DNA from: Natronorubrum halophilum
GTDB lineage: Archaea > Halobacteriota > Halobacteria > Halobacteriales > Natrialbaceae
Length of the DNA stretch: 64,000 bases
Assembly (NCBI RefSeq): GCF_003670115.1
Contig: NZ_QQTY01000005.1
Span: 124,001-188,000, forward strand
Reading direction: 5' to 3'
A program made the position numbers and the translations under genes. This document shows positions 46,846 to 56,351 of this stretch, piece by piece. The notes beneath the pieces are model-generated. The model did not search any database and was not told where the DNA came from. It saw only the letters and a list, made by a program, of their open reading frames with translations. How positions within the stretch are numbered: the stretch's first letter is position 1; each line of letters begins with the position of its first letter.

Positions 46846-47718
46846 TTACCAGAGCAGCCACTCCAGCGCGAGGACGACCGCCGCCAGAAACACGTGCTCG
46901 CCGTCGACGACGAACCCGTAGTACAGCGGGCCGCGCTCGGGCGTCGCGAACGGAACGTATCCCGCGACGTAGCCGTTCATCGCGAGCAGCGCGAGGTACT
47001 CGAGCGACAGTCCGGTTCCGACGACTAATCCAACGACTGCGACGGCGACGGCACCGTTTGCGATCTGCGAGTAGCGACGAGTCGCCGCCACCCCGAGCGT
47101 GTTCGGAACTGTGGCGATTCCTTCCTCGCGATCACCCGGGATGTCCTTGACGTCGAAGATCACCGCCGCGATGGTGATCATCGCGGTCACGTAGCCAGCG
47201 AGGAGGAGGATCTCGAGCGTCCAGAGCCGGTCGTAGTAGTAGCCGACGCCCAGCGGAATAATCCCCCACGCGAGACCGACGAAAACGTTCTTGACGAGAA
47301 AGAGTCGCTTGATGCCGCCCAGCGAGTAGAGGAGTGCGACGACGAGCGGGAGGAGCATGTACAGCGCCCCCGGAACCCCCAGCGCGACCGCGGCCCCGAT
47401 CGCAGCGAGATAACAGGCACTCCCGAGTGCCAGCCAGAGCCGACCGTAGCGCTTGGTAAGCGCTGCTCGCTGCGGGACGTTCTGTTCGTCCTCCTCGAGG
47501 TCGGTGAGTCGGTTGATCGTGTAGACGAACATCGTCGCCGCGAAGACGATGAACATCGGCAGGATCTCGAGGGGAAGTTCCACGAGGAGTATCGTCGTGA
47601 TAGCAACGCTGACGGTCGCGATCGAGATGAAGAGATTACTGTGTACGAGCAACCGGAGGACGGCCTTCAGCGACGAGACCCATGCTGGCGTTCGGTGCGT
47701 CGCGGTGGGATTCGTCAC
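46846..47718 (-). CDS. UbiA-family membrane prenyltransferase
   Basis: The 290-aa protein (GTG start) has nine hydrophobic segments and both aspartate motifs that bind the prenyl diphosphate via Mg2+: VYTINRLTDLEEDEQN (first motif, near residue 70) and FDVKDIPGDREEGIATVP (second motif, near 190). It transfers an isoprenoid chain to an acceptor. Haloarchaeal relatives include lycopene elongases for C50 carotenoids and quinone or lipid prenyltransferases. No carotenoid or quinone gene is adjacent, so the acceptor is unresolved. Confidence 0.85.
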   Translation of the reverse strand: MTNPTATHRTPAWVSSLKAVLRLLVHSNLFISIATVSVAITTILLVELPLEILPMFIVFAATMFVYTINRLTDLEEDEQNVPQRAALTKRYGRLWLALGSACYLAAIGAAVALGVPGALYMLLPLVVALLYSLGGIKRLFLVKNVFVGLAWGIIPLGVGYYYDRLWTLEILLLAGYVTAMITIAAVIFDVKDIPGDREEGIATVPNTLGVAATRRYSQIANGAVAVAVVGLVVGTGLSLEYLALLAMNGYVAGYVPFATPERGPLYYGFVVDGEHVFLAAVVLALEWLLW

Positions 47719-47913
47719 GTCAGTTCACGTGGGTGCAGAGAGGGATGGCAGACGTTTTAATGCTGTGTTGGACATACTGTCGCCGTCGGGAGCGGATACT
47801 CGAGTGCGTATTGGTCTTTCGTCGAACAAGTCGCTATGGGCCTTCTATCGCCGATCTCTTGGGGATCGGGAGACGACCTGTACGGATAAGTATCGGCGGT
47901 CGCTATCGTGAGT

Positions 47914-48468
47914 ATGACCCAGATCGAGTTAACCCCTCGTCAGCGGACGGCGCTGACGGCGCTTCTGAATCACTATCAAGATACCGGGTCGCCGGTCGCC
48001 GCCAAAACCATCGCCGAAGAGACCGATCGAAAGCCGAAATCCTTCCGCAGACAGTTGGTGAACCTGAAGGAACTCGGGCTGGTCGAAGGCGTCCGCGGAC
48101 CGAACGGCGGCTACAAACCCACCGAAGGCGCGTACTCGGTGCTCGAGCGTGAGGCGGTCGATGATCCGGAGACCGGTGTCCTCGCGAGCGAGTTCGAACG
48201 CATCGATGCCATCGTCGACGAGATCCGCTTTACGAACGTACACAATCCCGACAAATGCCGGGCGCAGATCCGGTTCCAGCAGTCGATTCGGGGGTTCGAC
48301 GACGGCGACGCGGTTGCGATCGGCGTCACGACCGGGACGGAACTACTCCTCGCCGGCGTGATCGACGTCATCGACACGACCACGAACGTGATTATCGTCG
48401 ACATCGCTCAGTTGGAGACGCCCGGCAACTGGGAGGGTGGCCGCTCCCGACCGTCACCGCCAGTCTGA
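47914..48468 (+). CDS. Winged-helix regulator, haloarchaeal Rrf2/TrmB-like type
   Basis: The 184-aa protein has an N-terminal winged helix (LTPRQRTALTALLNHYQD, VAAKTIAEETDRKPKSFRRQ, with wing GLVEGVRGPNGGYKPT) and a conserved C-terminal domain containing NPDKCRAQIRF and a GV(T)TGTELL strand. This combination is common in haloarchaea, often labelled Rrf2-like, but it lacks the three Fe-S cysteines of IscR. A GTG at 47908 is an alternative start. Targets are unknown. Confidence 0.8.
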   Translation: MTQIELTPRQRTALTALLNHYQDTGSPVAAKTIAEETDRKPKSFRRQLVNLKELGLVEGVRGPNGGYKPTEGAYSVLEREAVDDPETGVLASEFERIDAIVDEIRFTNVHNPDKCRAQIRFQQSIRGFDDGDAVAIGVTTGTELLLAGVIDVIDTTTNVIIVDIAQLETPGNWEGGRSRPSPPV

Positions 48469-48689
48469 GCGACAGGCGTCGGGGGGAGTCGACGACGGAC
48501 GCTCGAAATTCAAAATCGGGCATTCGTCCCGACGCTTTCCGGGGACGTTCGAACGAGTGGGTACGCACACCGGTCACACGATTGAACTATTACACAAACA
48601 ACAGGCGAGCGAAAACGGTACGCATCTTCCGGTCGCACTCCAGTTGATAGTCGTCGATGGTTTTCCGTCGCGAGTGGAAACTAACAGGA

Positions 48690-48695
48690 TTTAAG
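48690..48695 (+). promoter_or_regulatory. TATA box of sucCD
   Basis: TTTAAG is centred about 26 nt before the sucC ATG at 48718, consistent with a leaderless operon transcript. Confidence 0.55.
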
Positions 48696-48717
48696 CAAGG
48701 TCGGAACGGCCGTTCGA

Positions 48718-49878
48718 ATGGCTATGAAACTACACGAGTATCAGGCGAAGCAGGTCTTCGCCGACGCTGGGATTCCGACGCCAGCGTCTCAACTCGCCTC
48801 CGACGTCGACGGCGCTGTTGCCGCGGCCGAGGAGATCGGGTATCCAGTCGCAATCAAAGCGCAGGTACAGGTCGGCGGCCGCGGGAAAGCCGGCGGGATC
48901 AAACTCGTCGACGACGAGGACGAAGCCCGCGAGGCGGCCGACGAGATTCTGGGGATGGATCTCAAGGGCTACCACGTCGGGAGCGTGCTCGTCGAGGAAG
49001 CGGTCGACTTCACCAACGAACTCTACGTGGGGATCACGATGGACCGCGGCGAGGGCAAGCCCGTCGCGATGGTCTCGACCAAAGGCGGCGTCAACATCGA
49101 GGAGGTCGCCGAGGAAGACCCCGACGCCATCGCCCGCGAGCACATCGACCCCTCCTTCGGCATGCATCCCTACCAGGCCCGCAAGGCCGTCTACGATGCC
49201 GGCGTCGATCAGGCGATCGCTCGCGACGTCTCGAGCGTCCTCACTACGCTCTATCAGCTCTGGGACGACCGCGACGGCGCAGACGCCGAGATCAACCCGC
49301 TGATGGTCACCGCAGACGACGAGGTCATCGCGGCCGACGCCGTGATGAACATCGACGAGGACGCGTTATTCCGCCAGCCCGAACTCGCCGAGATGGAGGC
49401 GGAAGCCGCCAGCACCGGCGACGAACTCGAGCAGATGGCGGACGAGTACGACTTCGACTACGTCCGACTCGAGGGCAACGTCGGAATCATCGGCAACGGT
49501 GCCGGACTCGTGATGACCACGCTCGACCTCGTCGACCACTACGGCGGCGAGCCCGCGAACTTCCTGGACGTCGGTGGCGGCGCGAAGGCCGCCCGCATCG
49601 CGAACGCGCTGGATATGGTGTTCTCCGACGACAACGTCGACAGCGTCGTCTTCAACATCTTCGGCGGGATCACTCGCGGCGACGAGGTCGCCCGAGGAAT
49701 CAACGAGGCGCTCGAGCAGTTCGACGAGATCCCCAAGCCGGTGGTCGTGCGACTGGCCGGCACCAACTGGGAGGAGGGCATGGAGATTCTCAACGAGGAC
49801 CTCGTGACGGTCGAACAGACCCTCGAGGACGCGGTCCAACGTGCTGTCGAGTACGCTGGGGAGGTGAGCGAACAATGA
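48718..49878 (+). CDS. sucC: Succinyl-CoA ligase (ADP-forming), beta subunit
   Basis: The 386-aa protein starts [20 protein letters not shown] and has the ATP-grasp domain ([19 protein letters not shown]) and the CoA-ligase end [19 protein letters not shown], followed by [16 protein letters not shown]. With sucD it makes succinate and ATP from succinyl-CoA in the TCA cycle. Its stop overlaps the sucD start (ATGA), so the subunits are translationally coupled. Confidence 0.97.
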   Translation: MAMKLHEYQAKQVFADAGIPTPASQLASDVDGAVAAAEEIGYPVAIKAQVQVGGRGKAGGIKLVDDEDEAREAADEILGMDLKGYHVGSVLVEEAVDFTNELYVGITMDRGEGKPVAMVSTKGGVNIEEVAEEDPDAIAREHIDPSFGMHPYQARKAVYDAGVDQAIARDVSSVLTTLYQLWDDRDGADAEINPLMVTADDEVIAADAVMNIDEDALFRQPELAEMEAEAASTGDELEQMADEYDFDYVRLEGNVGIIGNGAGLVMTTLDLVDHYGGEPANFLDVGGGAKAARIANALDMVFSDDNVDSVVFNIFGGITRGDEVARGINEALEQFDEIPKPVVVRLAGTNWEEGMEILNEDLVTVEQTLEDAVQRAVEYAGEVSEQ

Positions 49879-50747
49879 GTGTACTAGTCGACGACGACAC
49901 GCGCGTCGTGGTACAGGGCATCACCGGCGGGGAAGGCAAGTTCCACGCCGAACAGATGATGGAGTACGGCACCAACGTCGTCGCCGGCGCGGTTCCCGGC
50001 AAAGGCGGCCAGGAAGCCGCCGGCGTTCCGGTCTACAACACGGTCCACGAGGCCGTCGAGGAGGAGAACGCCGACACGTCCGTGATCTTCGTCCCGCCGG
50101 CCTTCGCCGGCGACGCGATCTTCGAGTCGCTCGATTCGGGTCTCGACCTCGCGGTCGCGATCACGGAAGGCGTCCCGACCCAGGACATGGCTCGCGTCAA
50201 CAAGCGCCTCTCCGAGACGGACACGCGACTCATCGGCCCGAACTGTCCGGGCCTCATCACGCCGGGCGAGGCCAAACTCGGCATTCTCCCCGGAAACATC
50301 TTCGCGGAGGGCAACGTCGGCCTCGTCTCCCGCTCCGGTACCTTGACCTACCAGGTCGTCGACAGCCTGACCAACCGTGGCATCGGCCAGACGACCGCCA
50401 TCGGTATCGGCGGCGACCCGATCATCGGCACGGACTTCGTCGACGCCCTCGACCTCTTCGAGAACGACCCCGAGACCGACGCGATCGTCATGTGCGGTGA
50501 GATCGGCGGCGAAGACGAGGAGGAAGCGGCCGCGTTCATCGACGAACACGTCGACACGCCGGTCGCCGGCTTCATCGCCGGCCGCACGGCGCCGCCGGGC
50601 AAACGGATGGGCCACGCGGGCGCAATCGTCTCCGGCTCCGGCACCGGCACCGCGGAGAGCAAGATCAACGCGCTCAACGACGCCGGCGTCCCCGTCGGCG
50701 ACACCCCCGAGGAAGTCGCGGACCACATCGAAGGGTTCCTCGACTAA
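49875..50747 (+). CDS. sucD: Succinyl-CoA ligase (ADP-forming), alpha subunit
   Basis: The 290-aa protein has the CoA-binding Rossmann domain ([16 protein letters not shown]), [18 protein letters not shown], and the phosphohistidine His247 in GHAGAIVSG. All are diagnostic. The ATG at 49875 overlaps the end of sucC by 4 bp. Confidence 0.97.
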   Translation: MSVLVDDDTRVVVQGITGGEGKFHAEQMMEYGTNVVAGAVPGKGGQEAAGVPVYNTVHEAVEEENADTSVIFVPPAFAGDAIFESLDSGLDLAVAITEGVPTQDMARVNKRLSETDTRLIGPNCPGLITPGEAKLGILPGNIFAEGNVGLVSRSGTLTYQVVDSLTNRGIGQTTAIGIGGDPIIGTDFVDALDLFENDPETDAIVMCGEIGGEDEEEAAAFIDEHVDTPVAGFIAGRTAPPGKRMGHAGAIVSGSGTGTAESKINALNDAGVPVGDTPEEVADHIEGFLD

Positions 50748-50870
50748 CGCGCTGCACGCCATCTTTCGTCTTTTATCGGTGCGAGCGATTCGGCTTCGTT
50801 ATTCTGAGTCGCGTGGGACTGACCCCCGACTAGCACGGGGAATACACGGTGTCGCCCGCTCTCTCGCCGC

Positions 50871-51038
50871 ATGGTCGATAAAGAGACCGTTCGTCGGGGA
50901 TACGACGAGATTTCGGCCACGTATGCCAGCGAACGAGCGCCCGGACGACGGGAGATACCGATCGTCGAACGGTTCCTCGAGCGTCTTCCGCTTCGACGGC
51001 GAGTTCGTTATCACGTGGGAGGGAAGCGCCGATGCTGA
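50871..51038 (+). pseudogene. Truncated SAM-dependent methyltransferase remnant
   Basis: A 55-codon ORF starts MVDKETVRRGYDEISATYAS, the characteristic opening of class I SAM methyltransferases, and runs to VERFLERLPLRRRV. It stops at TGA without reaching the SAM-binding glycine loop. An overlapping frame (51000-51035 region) reads FRFDGEFVITWEGS, like the end of such a protein. The pattern suggests an internal deletion that fused the two ends of a once full-length gene. It lies between sucD and a membrane protein gene. Confidence 0.6.
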
Positions 51039-51097
51039 CGACGGTCGCCGACAATGCCGTGCCAACGCTTGTTGTGCTCTACGGAGAATGTAAGGAT

Positions 51098-51580
51098 ATG
51101 TCCGGAACCGACGACGAGGTACCCGCATCCGAAACCGAGAACGAAACCGGTGCGCCCGACGGCGTCGTCCCGGCGACCGTCGCCGACGCGAGCGGCTACG
51201 GACTCTCGCTCACGCTGATCGGCGGCGTGTTGCTCGCACTGGCGTACTACGGCTACGTCGCAGTGACCGGTCCGCAGGCGCTCGGGCAGGCCGTTCCCCG
51301 ACCGTTTTATCTTCTCGTGTTCGCGCTCCTATTCGTCCTCGAGCTGTTTCAGAGCCGCGAGCGTGGAGGAGTAGCAGTGGTTCGGGCGACCGCTCTGGCG
51401 CTCTTTTACGGCGGGCTGACCGCGTTCGCGATAGAGGGCGGCGTCTACCTCTGGGAGAACCCCTGGGCGGCGCTCGACGGCTTCGTCGGCGTCACCGTGC
51501 TGGCGGTGTCGCTGGTCGTCGCGGCGCTCGCGTACTTCGTCTACCTGTCGGCACTCGAGTCGACCGGGACGGGTCGCTGA
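51098..51580 (+). CDS. Four-TM membrane protein of unknown function
   Basis: The 160-aa protein has an acidic N-terminus of about 30 residues. Four hydrophobic segments follow (YGLSLTLIGGVLLALAYYGY, FYLLVFALLFVLELF, ATALALFYGGLTAFAIEGGV, GVTVLAVSLVVAALAYFVYL). I do not recognise the family. The ATG at 51098 is preferred to an upstream in-frame ATG at 51032, which would run through the methyltransferase remnant. Confidence 0.65.
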   Translation: MSGTDDEVPASETENETGAPDGVVPATVADASGYGLSLTLIGGVLLALAYYGYVAVTGPQALGQAVPRPFYLLVFALLFVLELFQSRERGGVAVVRATALALFYGGLTAFAIEGGVYLWENPWAALDGFVGVTVLAVSLVVAALAYFVYLSALESTGTGR

Positions 51581-51699
51581 CGTCGCTGCGCTATCCGTCG
51601 TCGGCCCCCGCCGCTCGTAGCCGGCCCGCTCACGCACCACGGTAACGGTCGTTCGTCGGAACGGACTCGAACGGCACCCCGAGCCGCGAACTCGAGTCG

Positions 51700-52413
51700 C
51701 TAAAACAGGCCGCCGAACTTCGATCGAAGCCAGCCGAGCAGTCCGGACGAGCGCTCGTCGTCGTCCGTCGTCGCCGGGAGGTCCGCCTCCGTTTTGGAGA
51801 CGATCGCGGTTTCTTCTGTCGTGTCCGTCTCACCAGCGTCGGTGTTCTGGAAGGGAACGTAGGCCGACGAGTCCGTGGCCTCGGGCTCGTCAGCGTCGGT
51901 CGTCGCAGCATCGGTCGCGGTGGAGTCAGTATCGGAACGATCCGAGTCGACAAACACGCCGGCGGGATCCGCCGACTTCTGGGTGTCGGATTCCGCCTCT
52001 GTGGCGTCGTCTCCGTCCGCGTCGATCCAGAGGAACTCCTTTTCTTTCGTCCGGTCCGTCAACAGGAGGTCCTCGAGCGCGTTCTCGTCGACTAGCAGGT
52101 CGTCGTCGACCGATTCCGACACCGGATCCGGCTCGTCCGCACTCGCGATGATCTCCTCGGGGCTCTCGTCGTCGAGGACGCTATCGATGTCGTCGGTATC
52201 GGAAACGGTCGCCTGGAGCTGTCCGAAGACGGCGGCGGCCGTCTGGTCCTCGATCTCGCTGTCGGACGCCTCCGCCTCGTTGTCCGCAACTCCCCCGTCA
52301 ACTGCGTCCCCGTCGGGTGATTCCCCCTCGATCTCCCCGAACAGTTCGTCGGTGGTTGCTCCGACATCGAGTGCCCCATCACTCGAGTTCGTGTTTATCC
52401 TGCTATCAGTCAT
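51700..52413 (-). CDS. Highly acidic haloarchaeal protein with amphipathic C-terminal tip
   Basis: The 237-aa protein is very rich in Asp, Glu, Ser and Thr, with long low-complexity runs. Two parts look conserved: TKEKEFLWIDADGD near residue 122, and a hydrophobic/basic C-terminus LGWLRSKFGGLF that could dock on a membrane or a partner. Short helices such as DDLLVDENALEDLLLTDR may be binding motifs. There is no signal peptide. I do not recognise a family. Confidence 0.65.
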   Translation of the reverse strand: MTDSRINTNSSDGALDVGATTDELFGEIEGESPDGDAVDGGVADNEAEASDSEIEDQTAAAVFGQLQATVSDTDDIDSVLDDESPEEIIASADEPDPVSESVDDDLLVDENALEDLLLTDRTKEKEFLWIDADGDDATEAESDTQKSADPAGVFVDSDRSDTDSTATDAATTDADEPEATDSSAYVPFQNTDAGETDTTEETAIVSKTEADLPATTDDDERSSGLLGWLRSKFGGLF

Positions 52414-52754
52414 GACTTCTTCCGCAATGATAGATAATCACATGACTTTAACTTTTGGAATTTTTTCACCGCGAACGGGCCGGAGTGATACGACATTAAT
52501 GTGACGGCCGTCTCCGGAAACGCGGAGTAGAGTGGGTGGACGTTTCCGTAGTAATCTGCCGTTCGATGGATCGATTATGAACATCAGCGCGCGAGAGCGT
52601 ACCCGGTTCCCGTGATCGCGGCGTCGTTCGCGGGCGATAGTGGTCGTCGAACCTCTCCCAACACGGCTACCACACCAGTACTCACAGAGGCGCGAACTCG
52701 CAAATGACGTGAGTATCCACAATCGTTATAATACCGTCAACCAGTGTTGGTATC
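52414..52754. other. Intergenic region with divergent promoters before bioB
   Basis: These 341 bp hold no gene I can support. The left part is A/T-rich (around 52433-52465) and should be the promoter of the acidic protein gene. The right part contains the bioB TATA box and the dyad described separately. Confidence 0.55.
52727..52749 (+). promoter_or_regulatory. bioB TATA box and adjacent CAAC-N4-GTTG dyad
   Basis: TATAATA (52727-52733) is centred 25 nt before the GTG start of bioB. CAAC (52738-52741) and GTTG (52746-52749) form a dyad between the TATA box and the start codon. A protein bound there would block initiation, so it may be an operator; the dyad is short and may be chance. Confidence 0.45.
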
Positions 52755-53861
52755 GTGGTTTACGAGACGAACAACGAGACGGTCGACGACGCACTCGAGC
52801 GGGTGCTGGCCGGCGAGCGACTCGATCGGACGGACGGGCTCGCGTTGCTGGCCCAGCCGGTCGAACCGCTCGCGGAGGCCGGTGCGGCCGTGCGCGATCG
52901 CTTCGGCGACGGCACGGTCGACGCCTGCTCGATCGTCAACGCGAAGGCGGGCAACTGCGCCGAGGACTGTGGCTTCTGTGCGCAGTCGGTCCACTTCGAC
53001 ACCGGCATCGACACCTACGATTTCCTCGGTCCGGAGAAGGTTCTCGAGGCCGCCAAACGCGCCGAACGCGACGGTGCCCAGCGCTTCGGGATCGTCGTCG
53101 CGGAGAAGGGCGTCTCGAAGGAGAATCGCCCCGAAGAGTGGGAAGAGGTCCTCGAGTCCGTGCGACTCGTCAGGGACGAATGCGACCTCGAGGTCGACGC
53201 CTCCCTCGGCATTCTCACCGAGGAGGAGGCCGCGATCCTCGCGGCGGAGGGAATCAACCACTACAATCACAACATCGAGACCTCGCCGAACTACTTCCCC
53301 GAGGTCGTCGGCTCCCACAGCTTCGCGGATCGAGTGAAGACCCTCGAGACCGCCAAGGCGGCCGGGATGGACCTCTGTGCCGGCGTTATCCTCGGCATGG
53401 GAGAGTCGCCGACCGACCGCGTCGACGCCGCCATCGCGTTACAGGATATCGGCATCTCCTCGCTCCCGGTCAACGTACTGAACCCGGTCGCGGGGACGCC
53501 GATGGCCGAGCGGGGCGGGAACATCACGACCGAGGAGATCGTCAAGACGGTCGCGGTGTACAAACTGCTCCACCCCGAATCGCGGGTGCGACTCACCGGC
53601 GGCCGCGAGGTCAACTTAGACCCCGACGAGCAACACCTGCCGCTCGAGGCGGGTGCGGACGGCCTCCTCACCGGCGATTACCTCACGACCGAGGGCCAGT
53701 CGCCCGGCGAGGACTTAGAGATCGTCGAACGCGCGGGGCTCGAGCCGAACCGGGAGACCAACGAGTTCGATCCCGAGGAGGTCAAGGCTCGCTACGGCGA
53801 CTCTGCGGAGTCGTCGACCGAAACGACGGCGAATACGGGCGCGGAACCGAGCGACGACTGA
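52755..53861 (+). CDS. bioB: Biotin synthase (radical SAM)
   Basis: The 368-aa protein (GTG start) inserts sulfur into dethiobiotin. The radical-SAM cluster cysteines are Cys68, Cys72 and Cys75 in GNCAEDCGFCAQS. EVDASLGILTEEEA, NHYNHNIETSPNYFPEV, and VNVLNPVAGTPM all match BioB. The C-terminus has a non-conserved acidic extension of about 20 residues. It is the first gene of bioB-X-bioF-bioD. Confidence 0.96.
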   Translation: MVYETNNETVDDALERVLAGERLDRTDGLALLAQPVEPLAEAGAAVRDRFGDGTVDACSIVNAKAGNCAEDCGFCAQSVHFDTGIDTYDFLGPEKVLEAAKRAERDGAQRFGIVVAEKGVSKENRPEEWEEVLESVRLVRDECDLEVDASLGILTEEEAAILAAEGINHYNHNIETSPNYFPEVVGSHSFADRVKTLETAKAAGMDLCAGVILGMGESPTDRVDAAIALQDIGISSLPVNVLNPVAGTPMAERGGNITTEEIVKTVAVYKLLHPESRVRLTGGREVNLDPDEQHLPLEAGADGLLTGDYLTTEGQSPGEDLEIVERAGLEPNRETNEFDPEEVKARYGDSAESSTETTANTGAEPSDD

Positions 53862-53896
53862 CGACCAGCATCCGACACGGAAGACGACACAACACA

Positions 53897-54976
53897 ATGG
53901 ACGACATAACGTTTGCAGTAGTTGGAACCGGTGGTATCGGCCGACGAACGCTCGAAGTGAGCCAGCACAAAGACGCCCTGACGCCCGTCGCGGCGTGTGA
54001 CCGACACGGCATCGCGATCGATTCCGACGGCCTCGACGTCGACGAACTGCTCGCGGCGACGGAGGGGAATATCGACAGCGAACCGCGAGACGGCGACGTT
54101 GCGACCGACGGTGGAACGGGCACAGCAACCGACGAGAGTGAAGGCGGCGTCAAACAACACGGCGAGGACAGGGGCGTCGTCGCCTCGAGTCAGGCCCGTC
54201 CCAGCGAGGATTCCATTCGGGACGTCATCGACCGCGGCGACGAGATCGACGCCGTGTTGCTCGCGTTGCCGAACTACGAACACGACTTCATCCCGCGCGT
54301 CGCCGATCGCTTCCTCGAGGGTGGCTACTCGGGAGTTATGGTCGACGTTCTCAAACGCTCGCGCGTGATCGACATGCTCGACGACCGCGGCGAGGCGTTC
54401 GAACATGCCAGGATCACCTTCATCTGCGGCGCGGGCGCGACGCCCGGGCTGTTGACCGGTGCGGCGGCGCTCGCCGCCCAGTCGTTCGTCGAGGTCACCG
54501 ACGTCGAGATCCGGTGGGGCGTCGGGCTCAAGTCCGGCTACGCGGACAACCGCGGTACCGTCCGCGAGGACATCGCCCATCTTCCCGAATACGATATCGA
54601 AACGGCTCGCGACCTCTCCGAGTCCGAGATCGAATCGATCATCGACGACCACGACGGCGTTATCGAGTTCGAGGACATGGAACACGCCGACGACGTCCTA
54701 CTCGAGCGCGCCGGCGTCTGCGACGCCGAGGACGTCAGCGTCGGCGGAATCCTCGACGTCGAGCGCGATACAAAGCCGACGACGACCACCGTCAGCGTGA
54801 CGGGGACGACGTTCGACGGCGAGACGGCGACGAACACCTTCCAACTCGGCGACGAGACGAGCATGGAGGCGAACGTCAATGGTCCGGCGCTCGGCTACCT
54901 GAAGACCGGTGTTCGTCGCAACCGCGCCGGCGAGTACGGCGTCTTCGGACCCGCTGAACTGATGCCGGGGTTCTGA
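53897..54976 (+). CDS. NAD(P)-dependent saccharopine dehydrogenase-like oxidoreductase, probable BioU-type biotin enzyme
   Basis: The 359-aa protein starts MDDITFAVVGTGGIGRRTLE, a Rossmann NAD(P) fold. A catalytic-domain segment follows (FICGAGATPGLLTGAAALAA, VEIRWGVGLKSGYADNRGTV). It lies between bioB and bioF, 35 bp after bioB, and no bioA (DAPA aminotransferase) is found in the cluster. BioU, known from cyanobacteria and reported in some haloarchaea, replaces BioA with a saccharopine-dehydrogenase-like enzyme that takes an amino group from a lysine. Lys153 in DVLKRSRVIDM, after the Rossmann part, is a candidate. Residues about 58-100 form a low-complexity acidic insertion. Family and fold are seen; the BioU role is inferred from context. 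Confidence 0.7.
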   Translation: MDDITFAVVGTGGIGRRTLEVSQHKDALTPVAACDRHGIAIDSDGLDVDELLAATEGNIDSEPRDGDVATDGGTGTATDESEGGVKQHGEDRGVVASSQARPSEDSIRDVIDRGDEIDAVLLALPNYEHDFIPRVADRFLEGGYSGVMVDVLKRSRVIDMLDDRGEAFEHARITFICGAGATPGLLTGAAALAAQSFVEVTDVEIRWGVGLKSGYADNRGTVREDIAHLPEYDIETARDLSESEIESIIDDHDGVIEFEDMEHADDVLLERAGVCDAEDVSVGGILDVERDTKPTTTTVSVTGTTFDGETATNTFQLGDETSMEANVNGPALGYLKTGVRRNRAGEYGVFGPAELMPGF

Positions 54977-55111
54977 ACCATCTGTTCTTGAGAACCACGC
55001 GGCTCCGGGTCCCGAATCGCCGTTGCGCGCGAGCGTGATCACACTCGACGGTCGCGTCACTTGTCAGCACGAGACGCGAGCCGTGTCGAATAGAACCGTG
55101 AAAGTGAAACC

Positions 55112-56344
55112 ATGGCAATGATACCGTTCACTCGAATGGAAGACCGCGGGTTCGACCTCGAGGAGCGAGTCGACGCGCTCGAGGAATCCACGCTGAAACG
55201 ATCGCTATCACCCGTCGACCGGGTCGCCGAGCGGGGTTACTTCGCCCCACCGCCGGGGAGCGAGCTACCGGTTCTCAGCGCGGACGAGGCGCTGGTGTTC
55301 GCCGCGAACAACTACCTCGGCTTGACCGACGACCAGCGGGTGCAGGACGCGGCCCGACAGGCTACCGCGACCGTCGGCACGGGTGCCGGTGCGAGCCGGC
55401 TCGTGACCGGTGATACGATGGTCCACCAGGACCTCGAACGGCTGCTCGCCGAAACGAAAGGAACCGAACGTGCGCTCTCCTTTTCGTCGGGGTACGCCGC
55501 GAACGTCGGGACGATCACGGCGCTCGAGCCGGACGTCATCTTCTCCGACGAGTACAACCACGCGAGTATCGTCGACGGCTGTCGGCTGACGGCCGCCGAA
55601 ACGGTCGTCTACGACCACTGTGATGCCACGAGCCTGCGGTCGAAGCTGGCCGCCCGAGCCGAGAGCGCGGCGGCGAGCGACGAGTCCTGGCTGATCGTCA
55701 CCGACTCCGTGTTCAGCATGGACGGCACCGTCGCGCCCCTGACCGAGATCTGCGAGGCCGCCGAGGAGTTCGGCGCGTGGCTGATGGTCGACGAAGCCCA
55801 CGCCACCGGCCTCTACGCGAACGGCGGCGGCGTCGTCCAGGCGGAGGGGCTCGAGGATCGCGTCCAGATCCAGATGGGGACCCTCTCGAAGGCGCTGGCG
55901 AGTCAGGGCGGATACGTCGCGGGCAGCGACGAACTGATCGAGTGTCTGGTAAACGACGCCCGCTCGTTCGTCTTCTCGACCGGTCTCGCGCCGCCGGCCG
56001 CCGCGGCCGCGAGCGAGGCCCTTCACATCGCCCGCCACAGCGACGTCCGAGAACGGCTCTGGCAGAACGTCGCTCACCTCCGGGACGGCCTCGAGACGAT
56101 GGGCTTTGACGTCCTCGGAGACTCCCAGATCCTCCCCGTGCTCGTCGGCGATCGAGACGACGCGGTCGCCCTCGCCGACGGACTCCGGATACGGGATATC
56201 GTCGCGCCGGCGATCCGACCGCCGACGGTGCCCGAGGGAACCAACCGAATCCGCGTCGCCCCGCTGGCCACGCACGATCAGGACGACATCGTCACCTGTC
56301 TCGAGGCGTTCAAAGACGCCGGCGAGGACGTCGGACTATTGTGA
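55112..56344 (+). CDS. bioF: 8-amino-7-oxononanoate synthase
   Basis: The 410-aa PLP enzyme condenses pimeloyl-thioester with alanine. It has FAANNYLGLTDD, LSFSSGYAANVGTI, the Asp of MVDEAHATG (227-230 region), and the PLP lysine Lys260 in GTLSKALASQGG. It could in principle be another alpha-oxoamine synthase, but the bio neighbourhood makes BioF by far the best call. It is 135 bp after the BioU-like gene and 7 bp before bioD. Confidence 0.95.
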   Translation: MAMIPFTRMEDRGFDLEERVDALEESTLKRSLSPVDRVAERGYFAPPPGSELPVLSADEALVFAANNYLGLTDDQRVQDAARQATATVGTGAGASRLVTGDTMVHQDLERLLAETKGTERALSFSSGYAANVGTITALEPDVIFSDEYNHASIVDGCRLTAAETVVYDHCDATSLRSKLAARAESAAASDESWLIVTDSVFSMDGTVAPLTEICEAAEEFGAWLMVDEAHATGLYANGGGVVQAEGLEDRVQIQMGTLSKALASQGGYVAGSDELIECLVNDARSFVFSTGLAPPAAAAASEALHIARHSDVRERLWQNVAHLRDGLETMGFDVLGDSQILPVLVGDRDDAVALADGLRIRDIVAPAIRPPTVPEGTNRIRVAPLATHDQDDIVTCLEAFKDAGEDVGLL

Positions 56345-56351
56345 ATACGTG

